64,000 nt of DNA from Paraburkholderia unamae (lineage in GTDB: Bacteria > Pseudomonadota > Gammaproteobacteria > Burkholderiales > Burkholderiaceae). The stretch spans positions 1 through 64,000 of the forward strand of contig NZ_QLSU01000010.1 in the NCBI RefSeq assembly GCF_003268775.1, in the 5' to 3' direction. Below the pieces are notes generated by a model. That model saw only the letters and a program-made list of their open reading frames with translations. It was not told where the DNA came from and did not search any database. A program made the translations under genes and the position numbers. The stretch's first letter is position 1. Each line of letters begins with the position of its first letter. Shown here piece by piece: positions 1 through 8,267 of the stretch.

Positions 1-684
1 GCGCTCGTGGGCGACGATGCGGGCTTCCTGAACGCCTCGCGCATCAAGGGCAGCCACGCGGCGATCAAGACCGGCATGCTGGCCGCCGACGCCGCGTTCG
101 AAGCCGTGCAGGCGGGCCGCCAGAGCGACGAACTCACGCAGTACCCCGAAGGTTTCAAGCAGTCGTGGCTCTACACGGAGCTGTACAAGGCGCGTAACTT
201 CAAGCAGTGGATGAGCAAGGGCTTGTATCTCGGCACGTTCATGGTCGGCATCGAGCAGAAGCTGCTGGGCGGCACCGTGCCGTGGACGCTGCATCACCAG
301 CATCGCGATCACGAGATGCTCAAGCCCGCTGCGCAGTGCAAGCCGATCGAGTATCCGAAACCTGACGGCAAGCTCACGTTCGACCGGCTTTCCTCCGTGT
401 TCATCTCCAACACGAACCACGAGGAAAACCAGCCCGCGCACCTGACGCTCAAGGACATGACGGTGCCGGTCGGCATCAACCTCGCGACCTACGCGGGCCC
501 CGAGGCGCGCTTCTGTCCTGCGGGCGTCTACGAGTTCGTGAAGGACGAACAGGACGATCACCGCCTCCAGATCAACGCGCAGAACTGCGTGCACTGCAAG
601 ACCTGCGACATCAAGGACCCGACGCAGAACATCGTGTGGGTCACGCCGGAGGGCGGCGGCGGCCCGAACTATCCGAACATGTAA
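1..684 (+). CDS. Electron transfer flavoprotein-ubiquinone oxidoreductase, C-terminal part (cut by window edge)
   Basis: This is the last 227 codons of ETF-QO, the inner-membrane flavoprotein that passes electrons from reduced ETF to ubiquinone. The frame is open from base 1, so the start lies outside the window and the FAD-binding N-terminus is missing. The visible part carries the ubiquinone-binding and membrane-surface region and ends with the [4Fe-4S] domain: a Cys in FCPAGVYEF followed by three more in NCVHCKTCDIKDP, which together give the four cluster ligands of the family. The tail PEGGGGPNYPNM is typical of the family. The etfBA genes lie 1.3 kb downstream on the same strand, so donor and acceptor of this electron chain are encoded together. 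Identification is firm; only the N-terminus is unseen. Confidence 0.96.
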   Translation, partial: ALVGDDAGFLNASRIKGSHAAIKTGMLAADAAFEAVQAGRQSDELTQYPEGFKQSWLYTELYKARNFKQWMSKGLYLGTFMVGIEQKLLGGTVPWTLHHQHRDHEMLKPAAQCKPIEYPKPDGKLTFDRLSSVFISNTNHEENQPAHLTLKDMTVPVGINLATYAGPEARFCPAGVYEFVKDEQDDHRLQINAQNCVHCKTCDIKDPTQNIVWVTPEGGGGPNYPNM

Positions 685-814
685 GTCGCGCCCCCTCCGA
701 ACCGCCCACCCACCGCTTCCGGGTGGTTGCAGCCGGCTCGTTCTGCCTTAAGTTCGTGGTTATGGCCAGTGAACACAACGTCGGCTGGCAGGCACAACGA
801 ATCGGAGACAGGGC

Positions 815-1969
815 ATGGGTGTATTGAGCGGTTTTCGCGTACTGGAGTTCGAGGCAATCGGCCCGGCTCCCTTTGGCACGATGCTGTTGGCGGACATGGG
901 GGCGGACATTATCCGCATCAACCGGCCCGTCGCCCCCGAGGATCTCGGGCCAAAGCGCGAAGGCGCGCATGTGGACGTGACGGGGCGCGGCCGCCGCTCG
1001 ATCACGCTCGACCTCAAGCGCCCCGAAGCGGCACAGGTCGCGCTCGACCTGATCGCCGAGGCCGACGTGCTGATCGAGGGCTTTCGTCCCGGCGCGATGG
1101 AGCGTCTTGGCCTCGGGCCCGAAGCGGCGCTCGCGCGTAATCCGAAGCTCGTCTACGGCCGCATGACGGGCTGGGGCCAATCCGGGCCGCTCGCGCAGCG
1201 CGCCGGGCACGATCTCAACTACATCGCGTTGTCGGGCGTGCTGTCCGGCATCGGCCGCGCGGGCGAGGCGCCGGTGCCGCCGCTGAACCTCGTAGGCGAC
1301 TATGGCGGCGGCGGCATGCTGCTCGCGCTCGGTGTGGTGGCCGCGTTGTGCAACGTGCAGCGCGGCGGCGGCGGACAGGTGGTGGACGCGGCAATGGTCG
1401 AGGGCGCGGCCCAGCTCGGCTCGATCGTCTGGGGCTTGATTGCTTCGGGCAACTGGCGCGAAACGCGCGAAAGCAATCTGCTCGACGGCGGCACGCCCTG
1501 GTACGACAGCTATCTCACGAAAGACGGCCATTACATGGCGGTCGGTGCGGTGGAAGCGCGCTTCTACGCGCAGTTGCTCGACAAGCTCGGGCTCGCCAAC
1601 GCCGACCTGCCGAAGCAGCACGACCGCAAGGGCTGGCCCGTGTTGCGACAGCATTTCGAGGTGGCGTTCCGCTCGCGTACGCGCGACGAATGGTGCGCCG
1701 CGTTCGAAGGCAGCGACGCGTGTGTCGCGCCGGTGCTGGGTTTTTCCGAAGCGCCCGCGCACCCGCACAACGTCGCGCGCGGCAGTTTCGTCGAGGCGCA
1801 TGGCGTCGTGCAGCCGGCGCCCGCGCCCCGTTTTTCGGCCACGCCCTCGGCCATCGGCCACAAGGCGCCCGCGCGCGGCGAGCATGGCCTCGCCGCGTTG
1901 CTCGACTGGGGGTTCGACGAAGCCAGCGTCGCGCGCATGTGCGAGCGCGGGCTGGGTTACCAGGTGTAA
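815..1969 (+). CDS. CaiB/BaiF family protein, alpha-methylacyl-CoA racemase-like
   Basis: A 384-residue family III CoA-transferase-fold protein. It resembles alpha-methylacyl-CoA racemases, which swap the R and S forms of 2-methyl-branched acyl-CoAs so that they can enter beta-oxidation. The racemase catalytic pair appears to be present: His132 in the GHDLNY motif and Asp162 in VGDYGGG. The position usually filled by the transferase nucleophile is not otherwise obvious. The start ATG follows a GGAGACAGG-like ribosome site. The gene sits between ETF-QO and etfBA, all on one strand, which fits a role in oxidising branched acyl-CoAs by dehydrogenases that use ETF. The substrate is inferred, not shown. 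A CoA-transferase role remains possible. Confidence 0.85.
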   Translation: MGVLSGFRVLEFEAIGPAPFGTMLLADMGADIIRINRPVAPEDLGPKREGAHVDVTGRGRRSITLDLKRPEAAQVALDLIAEADVLIEGFRPGAMERLGLGPEAALARNPKLVYGRMTGWGQSGPLAQRAGHDLNYIALSGVLSGIGRAGEAPVPPLNLVGDYGGGGMLLALGVVAALCNVQRGGGGQVVDAAMVEGAAQLGSIVWGLIASGNWRETRESNLLDGGTPWYDSYLTKDGHYMAVGAVEARFYAQLLDKLGLANADLPKQHDRKGWPVLRQHFEVAFRSRTRDEWCAAFEGSDACVAPVLGFSEAPAHPHNVARGSFVEAHGVVQPAPAPRFSATPSAIGHKAPARGEHGLAALLDWGFDEASVARMCERGLGYQV

Positions 1970-1994
1970 ATGCCGCCGCGCGTTGCGGGCGGCG

Positions 1995-2020
1995 GCAGCG
2001 AATGCAGCGAATGCAGCAAT
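1995..2020 (+). repeat. Tandem 9-bp microrepeat before etfB
   Basis: Three head-to-tail copies of GCAGCGAAT, the last one lacking a G, lie directly upstream of the AGGGAGG ribosome site of etfB. The repeat is outside any gene. It may simply be slippage, but a change in copy number would move the spacing of the leader. Confidence 0.6.
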
Positions 2021-2032
2021 AGGGAGGAAGAC

Positions 2033-2782
2033 ATGAAGGTGTTGGTAGCAGTCAAGCGTGTGGTGGACGCCAACGTGAAAGTGCGCGTCAAGGCCGACGG
2101 CTCGGGCGTCGATCTCGCGAACGTCAAGATGAGCATCAATCCGTTCGACGAGATTGCCGTGGAAGAGGCCGTGCGCCTGAAAGAGCAGGGCGTGGCAAGC
2201 GAGGTGGTGGTGGTCTCGTGCGGCCCCGCGGCCTGCCAGGAGACGCTGCGCACGGCCATGGCGATCGGCGCGGATCGTGGCGTGCTGGTGGAGACCGACG
2301 CCGCGCTCGAGCCGCTCGCGGTGGCGAAGCTGCTCAAGGCGCTGATCGACAAGGAAGCGCCGCAGCTCGTCATTCTCGGCAAGCAGGCCATCGACGACGA
2401 CTGCAACCAGACGGGCCAGATGCTGGCCGCGCTCGCCGCGCGTCCGCAGGCGACGTTCGCGAGCCAGGTGGAGATCGTTGACGGCAAGGCGCGCGTCACG
2501 CGCGAGATCGACGGCGGCCTCGAGACCGTGCAGCTCGCGCTGCCGGCCATCGTCACGACCGACCTGCGCCTGAACGAGCCGCGCTACGCCACGCTGCCCA
2601 ACATCATGAAGGCGAAAAAGAAGCCGCTCGATACGACCACGCCCGCGCAACTGGGCGTCGACGTCACGCCGCGCCTCGCCACGTTGCGCACCGTGGAGCC
2701 CGCGGGTCGTGCCGCCGGCGTGAAGGTGCCCGACGTCGCCACGCTGGTCGCGAAGCTGAAGAACGAAGCGAAAGTTATCTGA
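2033..2782 (+). CDS. etfB: Electron transfer flavoprotein beta subunit
   Basis: A 249-residue ETF beta subunit, one half of the soluble heterodimer that collects electrons from acyl-CoA and related dehydrogenases and hands them to ETF-QO. It opens with MKVLVAVKRVVDANVKV and holds the conserved NPFDEIAVEEAVRLKE stretch and the AMP-binding region around GKQAIDDDCNQTGQM. The C-terminus carries the recognition segment with TTDLRLNEPRYATLPNIMKAKKK, which in the family contacts partner dehydrogenases. An upstream in-frame start exists at 1970, but the ATG at 2033 is chosen because it follows AGGGAGGAAG and gives the family's normal length. The next gene, etfA, starts 10 bases after the stop. Confidence 0.97.
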   Translation: MKVLVAVKRVVDANVKVRVKADGSGVDLANVKMSINPFDEIAVEEAVRLKEQGVASEVVVVSCGPAACQETLRTAMAIGADRGVLVETDAALEPLAVAKLLKALIDKEAPQLVILGKQAIDDDCNQTGQMLAALAARPQATFASQVEIVDGKARVTREIDGGLETVQLALPAIVTTDLRLNEPRYATLPNIMKAKKKPLDTTTPAQLGVDVTPRLATLRTVEPAGRAAGVKVPDVATLVAKLKNEAKVI

Positions 2783-2792
2783 GGGGATGCAA

Positions 2793-3755
2793 ATGACTGC
2801 TGGTAATCCTGGCAATGCCGCTAAAGCGGTGCTGGTCGTGGCCGAGCACGATCATGTTTCGATCAAGTCGGCCACGCTCAACACCGTGACGGCCGCGCTC
2901 CAGTGCGGCGATCAGGTGCACGTGCTGGTGGCGGGCCACAACGCGGCGGGCGCGGCGCAGGCGGCGGCCCGCATCGCCGGCGTCGCGAAGGTGCTGCACG
3001 CCGACGGCCCGGCCCTGGCCGATGCGCTGGCCGAAAATCTCGCGGCCCAGGTGCTGACCGTTGCGTCGAGCTACGGACACATCCTCTTCGCGGCCACGAG
3101 CGTGGGCAAGAACGTCGCGCCTCGGGTGGCGGCGCTGCTCGACGTGGCGCAGATCTCGGAGATCACGCGCGTGGTGAGCGCCGACACGTTCGAGCGCCCG
3201 ATCTACGCGGGCAACGCCATTCAAACCGTGCAGAGCGCCGAAGCGGTGAAGGTGCTCACGGTGCGCATGACCGGCTTCGACGCCGCTGCGGCGCAAGACG
3301 GCGCGGCGCAGGTGGAGAGCGTTGGCGCGGTGGCGGACAGCGGCCTGAGCGCGTTCGTCGAACGTGTCGTGACGAAGAACGAGCGGCCCGAGCTTGCGGA
3401 CGCGCGCATCGTCGTGAGCGGCGGCCGTGCGCTCGGCAGCAGCGACAAGTTCAATGCCGTGCTCACGCCGCTCGCCGACAAGCTTGGCGCCGCGCTCGGC
3501 GCAAGCCGCGCGGCGGTGGATGCGGGCTTCGCGCCGAACGACTGGCAAGTGGGTCAAACGGGCAAGATCGTCGCGCCCCAGGTGTATTTCGCGTGCGGCA
3601 TTTCGGGCGCGATCCAGCACCTCGCGGGCATGAAGGACTCGAAGGTCATCGTGGCCATCAATAAGGATGCCGAAGCGCCCATTTTCAGCGTGGCCGATTT
3701 CGGACTCGAAGCGGATCTGTTCGAAGCGGTGCCGGCGCTCGTCGCGGAGCTTTGA
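2793..3755 (+). CDS. etfA: Electron transfer flavoprotein alpha subunit
   Basis: A 320-residue ETF alpha subunit, which binds the FAD of the heterodimer. The N-terminal domain starts with VLVVAEHDHVSIKSATLNTV. The C-terminal FAD domain shows VVSGGRALGSSDKF, the SRAAVDAGF segment, QVGQTGKIVAPQVYFACGISGAIQH and INKDAEAPIFSVADFG, all classic for the family. Two ATGs lie close together, at 2787 and 2793. The second is preferred because GAGGGG then sits six bases upstream instead of touching the start codon. It is co-transcribed with etfB and is followed by a strong terminator at 3812-3845. Confidence 0.97.
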   Translation: MTAGNPGNAAKAVLVVAEHDHVSIKSATLNTVTAALQCGDQVHVLVAGHNAAGAAQAAARIAGVAKVLHADGPALADALAENLAAQVLTVASSYGHILFAATSVGKNVAPRVAALLDVAQISEITRVVSADTFERPIYAGNAIQTVQSAEAVKVLTVRMTGFDAAAAQDGAAQVESVGAVADSGLSAFVERVVTKNERPELADARIVVSGGRALGSSDKFNAVLTPLADKLGAALGASRAAVDAGFAPNDWQVGQTGKIVAPQVYFACGISGAIQHLAGMKDSKVIVAINKDAEAPIFSVADFGLEADLFEAVPALVAEL

Positions 3756-3811
3756 ACGTTCGCGCCGCGCTGGCGTTGATTTCCGGTGCGTGCCGTCGAT
3801 GCGGCTTGTGG

Positions 3812-3845
3812 CAGGGAAGGCGTATTTCGCCTTCCCTGTTTTTTT
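3812..3845 (+). terminator. Rho-independent terminator of the etfBA operon
   Basis: A perfect 11-bp stem (CAGGGAAGGCG with its complement CGCCTTCCCTG) around a TATTT loop is followed by a run of seven T. It lies 57 bases after the etfA stop, in the gap between that gene and the convergent hydrolase gene. Confidence 0.93.
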
Positions 3846-3858
3846 ACCGCCGCGCGGG

Positions 3859-4938
3859 TCAAGCCAGCGAGTACCAGAACACGTCGTCCTCGCGCAGTTC
3901 ACGTCGAACCTCGCCGCGATCGATGAGGTAATTCAGGCATGCCAGGCTCTCGCCGGTGGCGAGGCTCATCTGCCCGAGGTCGTCCTCGCCGATGCGCCGC
4001 GCGAACAGCGCGCCGAACACGTCCACGGCCCGGCGCGGTTGCGCAAGCGTCGCGCGCAGGCGATCGAAGCTCTTGTCCTGACCCCGGCGCAGCCGTTCGA
4101 TGCGCGCGTGCAAACCGTAGAAGCAATCGTTGTGCGCGGGGAGCACGAGCACGTCGTCGGGCACTTCGTTTTGCAATTTATCGAGCGATGCGTACCACTG
4201 CGCCATCGGATTGGCGTCGGGTTCGATCGGATAGACCGAAACGTTCGACGAGATGCGGGGCAGCACCTGGTCGCCGGAAATGAATAGCTTCAGCGCCGGG
4301 CAGTAGAGGCAGGCATGCTCCGGCGAATGCCCCATGCCGACGATCACGCGCCAGTCATGCGCGCCGATGCGCACGACGTCGCCGTCCTGCATGCGCCGGA
4401 AGCTGTCGGGCAACGGGTGGATATGCTGACCGAAGCGGCCGAAGCGCGCGCGATACACATCGATGGCCGATTCGCTCCAGCCTGCGCGGCGATAGAAGTC
4501 GAGCGCGTCGGCGGGGGCTTCGCGCCCTGTGTCCGAAGCGGCCACGCGGCAGTTGAAGTACTCCGTGCGTGTCATCCAGAGGCGGCAGCCGAATGCGCGC
4601 GTGAGCCAACCGGCCATGCCCACGTGGTCCGGATGCATGTGCGTGACGAACACACGCGTCACGCGCGGCACCGCTCTGGCTTCGCCTGTTTGCGCGCACA
4701 GCGCGCGCCACACGGCCGTGGCCGCATCCGTGCGCGTACCCGTGTCGATGACGGCGCAACCATCGGCTTCGTCGATCAGCCACACGTTGATGTGATCGAG
4801 CTCATAGGGCAGCGGCATGCGCAGCCAGCGCACGCCCGGCGCGACTTCGAGAGTGGCGCCGGGGGCGGGCGGTTCGGCAAAGGGGTAGCGCAGCGCCACG
4901 CGCGCGCTGTTTTCGGTGTCGTCGGTGCGTTCGGTCAT
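3859..4938 (-). CDS. Metallo-beta-lactamase-fold hydrolase with C-terminal winged-helix domain
   Basis: A 359-residue MBL-fold enzyme. The metal site motif is visible as THMHPDHVGMAG, with a second His in GMGHSPEHACLY, an Asp in FISGDQVL and a His in VLPAHN, so a two-metal site looks complete. The last 60 residues (ATGESLACLNYLIDRGEVRR) match the small winged-helix tail seen in the LACTB2-like branch. Substrates in this branch are unknown to me; thioester, lactone or glyoxalase II-like activity are all possible. Longer in-frame starts exist up to 5082, but the ATG at 4938 begins the protein before the conserved region. The gene is convergent with etfBA and monocistronic. Confidence 0.88.
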   Translation of the reverse strand: MTERTDDTENSARVALRYPFAEPPAPGATLEVAPGVRWLRMPLPYELDHINVWLIDEADGCAVIDTGTRTDAATAVWRALCAQTGEARAVPRVTRVFVTHMHPDHVGMAGWLTRAFGCRLWMTRTEYFNCRVAASDTGREAPADALDFYRRAGWSESAIDVYRARFGRFGQHIHPLPDSFRRMQDGDVVRIGAHDWRVIVGMGHSPEHACLYCPALKLFISGDQVLPRISSNVSVYPIEPDANPMAQWYASLDKLQNEVPDDVLVLPAHNDCFYGLHARIERLRRGQDKSFDRLRATLAQPRRAVDVFGALFARRIGEDDLGQMSLATGESLACLNYLIDRGEVRRELREDDVFWYSLA

Positions 4939-5057
4939 GCCTCGGGATCCGTCATGAAATCGTGGGCGCAGAGCGTCGCGCGTCCGATGCAGCATAGCGC
5001 GAATACAGGGTGCCCCGCGACGTTCGTTAGGAGGAGATCGGCGCGCGACGAGCCAAA

Positions 5058-5093
5058 CAAAAAACCCCACGCTTGCGATCAAGCGTGGGGTTT
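5058..5093 (-). terminator. Rho-independent terminator for the Lys/Ala-rich protein gene
   Basis: Read on the minus strand, a 12-bp stem built on ACCCCACGCTTG and its complement with a 4-base loop is followed by six T. It lies about 60 bases after the stop of the minus-strand gene at 5155-5691. Confidence 0.9.
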
Positions 5094-5154
5094 CGCGTAG
5101 CCCCTTCTTGCAGCATGCCGGTGCGCACGCTATGGCACGGCATCTGGCAAGGGA

Positions 5155-5691
5155 TTATTCGTCCTTGGCCGGGCGTCCCGTCTTGACGGTTTCGAGCGCC
5201 GCGATGGCCGCGACCAGACGCTTTTCCGACGAGGCTTCGAGCAATTGCAGACCCGCGCGCAAAAGCTCGCTCTTCTTCACCGAGACACCGGCTTCAAGGC
5301 ACTTTTGCTTGAGGCTGGCGATACGGTCGTAGTCGGCCTTGGGCATTGTGAAGCTGTCGCGCACGACCTTGTCCTTCTTGGCGCGCTTGTCCTTGCCCTT
5401 CACAGCGGCTTCGCGCGCGGGCTTCTTTGCGGCTTCCTCAGCGGGCGCGGCGACGCTCGCTTTCGTGTCTGCCTTCGTATCTGCCTTTGCGTTTGTCTTC
5501 GCGTTCGTCTTTGCGCCGGTTTTCGATTTTGCGCGGCTCGATTTGCCGACGGTGGCAGCCTTGGCGGCCTTCACCGGCTTCTCCGATCCGGCCGACTTGG
5601 CCGGACGCTTGTTTGCGGGCTTCGCTTCATCAGGCGATGTCGGAAAGTAAAACGCTTTGCTGGTCGGCTTGCGCGCCGTGACTTCGCTCAT
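5155..5691 (-). CDS. Lys/Ala-rich protein with a C-terminal helix-turn-type domain (function unknown)
   Basis: A 178-residue basic protein of two parts. Residues 1 to about 110 are rich in Lys and Ala and contain short repeats (AKTNAKADTKADTKA), like histone H1-type tails of bacterial nucleoid proteins. The last 70 residues (VRDSFTMPKADYDRIASLK and onward) look like a compact domain with SVKKSELLRAGLQLL, which resembles the helical part of ribbon-helix-helix proteins. I know similar proteins only as conserved hypotheticals in Burkholderia. DNA binding is inferred. An ATG at 5697 is also possible, but the GAG of the weak ribosome site then abuts it, so 5691 is used. The upstream region is AT-rich (5700-5745), unlike its neighbours. 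Confidence 0.75.
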   Translation of the reverse strand: MSEVTARKPTSKAFYFPTSPDEAKPANKRPAKSAGSEKPVKAAKAATVGKSSRAKSKTGAKTNAKTNAKADTKADTKASVAAPAEEAAKKPAREAAVKGKDKRAKKDKVVRDSFTMPKADYDRIASLKQKCLEAGVSVKKSELLRAGLQLLEASSEKRLVAAIAALETVKTGRPAKDE

Positions 5692-5941
5692 GATCATCTC
5701 GTGAAATTAAAACGGTATAAATAGTATATACGGTTTATGTGAGGGCCCGGCTTCCATCCTGAATATGTTTGCTTACGTTTTTTGCCGCTTGTTGCGACCT
5801 GTTGCCCTTTGTTGCCGGATCGCGACGCCCAATGGCGTAGCATCGGCGCTCAATGTCGATATTTATTGCACCGCAACAAAATGATGCCTACACTGAAGAG
5901 GTCTGCCGGGTGCCTCGAAGCTTGGAAAAGGAGGGCGTGAC

Positions 5942-6166
5942 ATGACGAATCGATCTCCCGCACTGCAAGCAGTTCTGAAGCTACACGTCTTTGAACAGGA
6001 AGGGGGCTGGCACTGGGGCATCACGATCCCCAGGTCGGCCGGCAGTGGCTTCAAGGTCATCGCCTACAGCGAAACGACATTCGACGGCGAACACGCGGCG
6101 CGCAGCGACGGCAGCCGCGTGCTCGAAAGCCTGCCCGACGATGCGGCGCTCGCCTTCGCGCCCTGA
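5942..6166 (+). CDS. Small hypothetical protein, 74 residues
   Basis: A short protein with no recognised family. It has a very good ribosome site (AAAAGGAGGGCGTGAC before the ATG), which is the main reason to accept it. It starts MTNRSPALQAVLKLHVFEQ, has aromatic-rich GGWHWGITIP in the middle and a Pro-rich end, with no signal peptide or membrane segment. The 242 bases upstream hold no other gene and are relatively AT-rich. It stands alone between a minus-strand gene on each side. Confidence 0.7.
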   Translation: MTNRSPALQAVLKLHVFEQEGGWHWGITIPRSAGSGFKVIAYSETTFDGEHAARSDGSRVLESLPDDAALAFAP

Positions 6167-6203
6167 AAATGACGGTGCGGCGTGCGTGCAACGCACGCGC
6201 CGC

Positions 6204-6824
6204 TCAGGAGGCCGTCTTGCGGCACATGCAATAGATGAACTTCTGCGTGGCGCCGGCCGGCGTGTGATGTTCTTCGCGTTCCTGTTTCAGCAGCGTAAAT
6301 GGCGCGCCGAATTCGGCATGCAGCGCGTCGGCGTTGTAGCGCATCACGGGCAGCCCGCTGCAATGGTCGGGGCCGTCTTCGGCGAAGGTCGCCACGATCA
6401 CGATGCCGCCGGGCTTGACCGCCCGCAGTACCGCTCTCACATACGCTTCGCGGTCTTCCTGGCTCGTCAGGAAGTGAAACACGGCGCGGTCGTGCCAGAC
6501 ATCGTAGGCGTGCACGGGTAGCTCGACTTGCGTGATGTCACCCGCGATCCACGAAACACGGCTTGCGCTTTCGCCCAGCCGGGCCTTCGCCGCCGCCAGT
6601 GCGGCATCCGAAAGATCCAGCACCGTGATGTCGCGGTAGCACTGCGCAACGAGATCGTCAACGAGCGTGGACGCGCCGCCGCCAACATCGATGATCCCCG
6701 CCTCCTTCGGCATGCCCGACTCCTGGATGAGCGCCACGGACTGCCGTGCGTGCTCCTGAAACCAGCTTACGCTGGCAGGCGTCTTCGTCGTGTAGACGCG
6801 ATTCCAGTGATCGCGGGATTGCAT
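6204..6824 (-). CDS. Class I SAM-dependent methyltransferase
   Basis: A 206-residue methyltransferase of the small class I fold. The SAM-binding motif I is IIDVGGGAS at about residues 44-52, followed by an acidic loop end VLDLSDAAL, a motif with WIAGDIT and a motif IV-like YDVWHDRAVFHFL. The WHDRAVFHF signature is seen in thiopurine and related small-molecule methyltransferases, so a small molecule substrate is more likely than RNA or protein, but none can be named. The ATG follows AGGAGGCCTT, a strong ribosome site. No partner gene is next to it; a decayed LysR gene lies upstream on the same strand. Confidence 0.9.
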   Translation of the reverse strand: MQSRDHWNRVYTTKTPASVSWFQEHARQSVALIQESGMPKEAGIIDVGGGASTLVDDLVAQCYRDITVLDLSDAALAAAKARLGESASRVSWIAGDITQVELPVHAYDVWHDRAVFHFLTSQEDREAYVRAVLRAVKPGGIVIVATFAEDGPDHCSGLPVMRYNADALHAEFGAPFTLLKQEREEHHTPAGATQKFIYCMCRKTAS

Positions 6825-6863
6825 AAGGCCTCCTGCCTCTGACTCGGTGACCGGCTCGCCCGC

Positions 6864-7075
6864 TCACTCGCAAAGCTCGATATCCGGCAGCGTCTGCGAA
6901 CTCGTCTCCTTGATGAGCGAGAGGAATTCGACGACATAAGGAGCGGTGCTGCGCGCGGGCAACGTCGCAGAGGCCGGTGGGCGTAATCGGCCGGCCCGTC
7001 ACGTATTGTCGCTGAAGATAGGTGTGAACGGCCCAGCGCGGCAGGACCGCAATCCCGCGGCACGGCGCGGCGGGC
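6864..7075 (-). pseudogene. Remnant of a LysR-type regulator, C-terminal part only, frameshifted
   Basis: On the minus strand one frame reads GIAVLPRWAVHTYLQRQY and then VTGRPITPTG. This matches the effector-binding domain of LysR proteins of the MetR-like type. After roughly base 6955 the frame shifts, and a second frame carries the expected end STAPYVVEFLSLIKE through DIELCE to a stop at 6864. The N-terminal helix-turn-helix and most of the effector domain are absent. Beyond about 7075 nothing matches. The gene is therefore a decayed 3-prime fragment that cannot encode a working regulator. Confidence 0.7.
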
Positions 7076-7646
7076 TGGCCGTGTCGCGAATGTTGCGGAA
7101 AAGCCGTACTCCTGAACCTTCGTCTCACGCGTTTTGCAGACCTCATGTTTCAATGTTAAATCACTATATTATGATAATAAGAGTTATCTAAACTATGTGA
7201 TGGAAGGTCGCGTTTTCGCTGTCACTCGATCCCACGACAATCGAGAGCCACAAAGAAGCAAGAAGGGCGGCATACCCGTGCGGACCGAGAGAAAACCCTG
7301 GATTACACAAGGGCTGAAGGCCGCCCGAACCTACACGCATAGGCCCTTTCACCACGGCTGCGCGGGTCCAGGCGTTGCGAAGTCGTTTCCGCCGTATCGA
7401 TTTCTCTTATCGGCGGCGAGCAGAGCAGTTGAGCGAGCGCGCCCTCGCCGTTGTCCGGTTGCGGGCCGCCGAGCCTTGCCCAGCATGATGCTGCGCTGCA
7501 AATTGCGGGCATTGCAGGCGGCTTGCGCGCGCTTTCTGCCGGACTGCTCGCCACCCGCCTGACGTTAACCCGATGTGGTTTTCGCATTCCCGCCTTTCTA
7601 TCGTCACGACAATTCTGCTTGTGCAGCGATAACAGGGGAGGCGACT
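7076..7646. other. Intergenic stretch without a supported gene; AT-rich core at 7140-7200
   Basis: About 570 bases between the LysR remnant and the next gene. Bases 7140-7200 are strikingly AT-rich (TTAAATCACTATATTATGATAATAAG) for this genome. Open frames here have no family likeness and no ribosome site. The remainder could hold the promoter of the membrane protein gene. No further structure was recognised. Confidence 0.5.
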
Positions 7647-8192
7647 ATGGACGGCAACGCAAGCGTACGCAACAGCGGGTACGGTCAAGATGCAGGCACG
7701 CAAGCCGGCGGTAAGCCAGGCTTGCACGCAATCCTGCGTGCCGGCATTGCGGGCGGACTAACGGGCGCGGTGATCATCTGGATCTACGAGGCGCTCATCT
7801 GGGTCGGCGCGCAGCACTTGATGCCGCTTGCGGGCATCCCGCGCAACGCGACCGGGCTCGTGTTCGGCAAGGCCGTGCAAGACGGGCTCGGCATCTGGGC
7901 GTACTTTCTCGGCACCGCCATCCATTTCGTGTTCGCCATCGCGTGGGGCGTGCTGTTCGCCGCGATCTGGCCGTATTTCCGCCGACGCGGTTACGAGGCC
8001 ACGTTCATTGCGCTGTTCTACGCGATCCTCGCGTGGATCGTCATGCACGTGGCGATCATGATCGCCTCCACTAACCATCCGAACTACTACGACCCGGTCG
8101 TCATCATTGGCGGCTTCATGTCGCACTTCTGTTTCACCGTGCCGCTCGCGCTCGTCGTCAAGCGCCTGCTGGCGACCGACCGCGCACGCTGA
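7647..8192 (+). CDS. Integral membrane protein of unknown function, about four helices
   Basis: A 181-residue inner-membrane protein. After a Gly-rich soluble start, hydrophobic segments appear at about residues 30-52, 78-103, 110-132 and 147-170. The His and Asn-rich loop STNHPNYYDP sits between the last two. I do not recognise the family; similar proteins are annotated only as hypothetical. The ATG at 7647 is chosen over an upstream frame start because it follows CAGGGGAGGCGACT. The porin gene follows 75 bases later on the same strand, so the two may be co-transcribed, which would hint at an envelope role. Confidence 0.75.
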   Translation: MDGNASVRNSGYGQDAGTQAGGKPGLHAILRAGIAGGLTGAVIIWIYEALIWVGAQHLMPLAGIPRNATGLVFGKAVQDGLGIWAYFLGTAIHFVFAIAWGVLFAAIWPYFRRRGYEATFIALFYAILAWIVMHVAIMIASTNHPNYYDPVVIIGGFMSHFCFTVPLALVVKRLLATDRAR

Positions 8193-8267
8193 CACCAGGC
8201 CCGCGCCGATTTACCGGCAAACCAGGCAGTCAAGAAATCCAGAGATCAATACCAGGGGAACATCGCG

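Noticed and set aside
641..2815. A 724-codon minus-strand open frame
   Set aside because: It is antisense to the racemase-like gene and etfB, is Arg/His-rich without any domain, and is a known shadow effect of GC-rich coding DNA.
7134..7562. A 142-codon plus-strand open frame in the AT-rich gap
   Set aside because: No ribosome site, no domain and a mixed composition; likely chance.
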